From VFZS01 sp964353255 (GTDB lineage Bacteria > Acidobacteriota > Terriglobia > Bryobacterales > Bryobacteraceae), in NCBI GenBank assembly GCA_964353255.1, contig CAYGVJ010000030.1, forward strand, positions 1 through 42,266: a DNA stretch of 42,266 nucleotides, in the 5' to 3' direction. Positions 41,469 through 42,266 of the stretch are shown in pieces. Below the pieces are notes generated by a model, which saw nothing but the letters and a program-made list of their open reading frames with translations, was not told the origin of the DNA and made no database searches. The translations under genes and the position numbers were made by a program. Within the stretch, counting starts at the first letter, position 1, and each line of letters starts with the position of its first letter.

Positions 41469-41607
41469 GGGTGCTGAAAAACGCCCGGAACCGCTCCCCG
41501 CCCAGGGGGCACCCGGTCGCGGCTCGGAACCAAGCCTGTTGACAGTGAAGCACTTTCGGAGGCGCGCGCGTTAGCAAGCGCTCTGAAGTGGGCGTTTTTC
41601 AGCACCC
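41469..41607. repeat. MITE-like element with GGGTGCTGAAAAA terminal inverted repeats (copy B)
   Basis: Perfect 18-base inverted ends GGGTGCTGAAAAACGCCC (41469-41486) and GGGCGTTTTTCAGCACCC (41590-41607) enclose about 100 bases. The inner part starts CCGCTCC (41491), contains GGTCGCGGCTCGGAA (41515-41529) and ends CGCGTTAGCAAGCG (to 41580). These blocks, in the same order, match the reverse complement of the palindrome at 24910-24968. No coding capacity is visible. It accounts for the 344-base gap between the YacL-like and RRM genes. The gap has no other recognisable feature apart from the YacL gene's upstream region. Confidence 0.8.
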
Positions 41608-41658
41608 TCCTTCGGCCGGTGCTCCCCCGGGGCTCGCAAAGGACTTTTCTTCAACCTC

Positions 41659-42030
41659 TCAGAGCGCTTTGGCCAGCTCGGTGGCGAAAGCGCTCTTGGC
41701 GTCTTCCGAGCCCGCCTTGCCTCGCCGGCGCCGCTGGGCGGGGTGGCCCCGGTCTTCGGGCTTGGCCGGTCCTCTGGACCTGGGCGGCTGAGCCTGGTTG
41801 GCGCGCAGCAACCGCCCCTCCAGCGGGGCGCGGTCAAAGCGGCGGATGATCGCCTGCATCTCCTCCTGATTGGGGGCATCGATGAAGGCGAATCCCTTGG
41901 ACTCCTGTGTTTCCGGGTTGCGTATGACCTTGATGGCGTCGGCCACCAGGTTCTCCGAGGCGAGCCAGGACTGGATGTCGTCCGCGGTCACCCAAATGGG
42001 AAGATTGCCGAGAAAAACGGTGAGACTCAT
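41659..42030 (-). CDS. RRM-type RNA-binding protein
   Basis: A 123-residue protein with one RNA recognition motif. RNP2 is VFLGNLPIW (residues 5-13) and RNP1 is KGFAFIDA (about 46-53). The tail is a low-complexity Arg/Pro/Lys-rich region (PPRSRGPAKPEDRGHPAQRR) followed by a short helix. Small bacterial RRM proteins of this design (cyanobacterial Rbp-like) bind single-stranded RNA; a role in cold or stress response is often suggested but not shown here. ATG 42030 is chosen because the RRM fold begins right there and the upstream extension to 42159 is basic, Pro-rich and unlike the family. The Shine-Dalgarno (AGGA) is unusually close to the ATG. Confidence 0.88.
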   Translation of the reverse strand: MSLTVFLGNLPIWVTADDIQSWLASENLVADAIKVIRNPETQESKGFAFIDAPNQEEMQAIIRRFDRAPLEGRLLRANQAQPPRSRGPAKPEDRGHPAQRRRRGKAGSEDAKSAFATELAKAL

Positions 42031-42224
42031 TCCTAGCTGTCGAGCACTCCGTGGTTGGGATGATTGAGGGGCAAAGCGTGGGCGCCTGTCCTTCACCATC
42101 TTAACACAACACCGGCGGGAATGCCTGTGGCACGGGTGCGCGACATGAATGTGGGGCACTGCTCGGTTTCTCTTTTGTGGACGTTTTCCTTGCGTAATGA
42201 TACGTTAGGAGAAGGAGGCCCACC

Positions 42225-42266
42225 TTGTCCCAACCTCTGGCCGACCTGGAACAGCAGCGTGCCGCA
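42225..42266 (+). CDS. Start of an unidentified gene (TTG start, cut by window edge)
   Basis: GAAGGAGG at 42211-42218 is an excellent ribosome-binding site, followed after 6 bases by TTG. The open frame reads MSQPLADLEQQRAA to the last base. This looks like a soluble protein N-terminus, but 14 codons are too few to name it. No ATG in a better position is present. Confidence 0.5.
   Translation, partial: MSQPLADLEQQRAA

Overview
The window is about 42 kb of GC-rich bacterial DNA with no rRNA, tRNA, CRISPR or intact insertion sequence that I can see. Gene content points to an Acidobacteriota genome, most likely of the Solibacter/Bryobacter type. The pointers are a large Oar-like TonB-dependent receptor with an N-terminal carboxypeptidase-regulatory domain and no SusD partner, expanded GH106, DUF1080 and Gfo/Idh/MocA families, a winged-helix/TPR regulator, YfhO-like membrane proteins, and several families of short palindromic repeats. 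The taxon is an inference from gene style.

Left part (1-9.7 kb): a Tat-exported sulfatase (107-1498), convergent with a YfhO-like membrane protein; a decayed LVIVD-repeat gene; a Phd/PIN toxin-antitoxin pair that looks leaderless; two adjacent aldehyde dehydrogenases (ALDH7 type and succinate-semialdehyde type); a single-module ClpB-D2-like AAA ATPase; and the scar of an IS1380-like transposase. The first 106 bases hold no gene I can support.

Centre (9.7-32.5 kb): the main feature, a probable glycan-utilisation locus. It has three roughly 1,350-residue GH106 (alpha-L-rhamnosidase family) paralogues at 9676, 17925 and 28420 and one 1,211-residue TonB-dependent receptor at 14086. A tightly spaced gene run joins the second and third GH106 copies: HEAT-repeat protein, Tat-exported Gfo/Idh/MocA oxidoreductase, secreted DUF1080 (3-keto-glycoside hydrolase family) protein, phosphomannose-isomerase-like cupin, sugar isomerase/epimerase TIM barrel, and a cytoplasmic Gfo/Idh/MocA oxidoreductase. 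A likely logic is import of oligosaccharides by the receptor, periplasmic removal of rhamnose by the GH106 enzymes, oxidation and cleavage of the remaining glycoside through a 3-keto intermediate, and isomerisation and oxidation of the released sugar in the cytoplasm. The substrate cannot be read from the sequence.

Right part (32.5-42.3 kb): a two-repeat secreted protein of unknown function divergent from a winged-helix/TPR regulator, an amidohydrolase and an M28 peptidase. Between these genes lie two short remnants of further GH106 genes (35524-35793 and 37076-37258). Each keeps only pieces of the C-terminus joined by an internal deletion, so the GH106 array was once longer. The window ends with the housekeeping trio yacL-like/ispD/ispF, an RRM RNA-binding protein, and the first 14 codons of a gene with a TTG start.

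Repeats: two elements share the terminal inverted repeat GGGTGCTGAAAAA (17793-17891 and 41469-41607). The second carries inside it a sequence related to a separate palindrome at 24910-24968. A third, unrelated pair of inverted hairpins sits in the leader of the TonB-dependent receptor gene.
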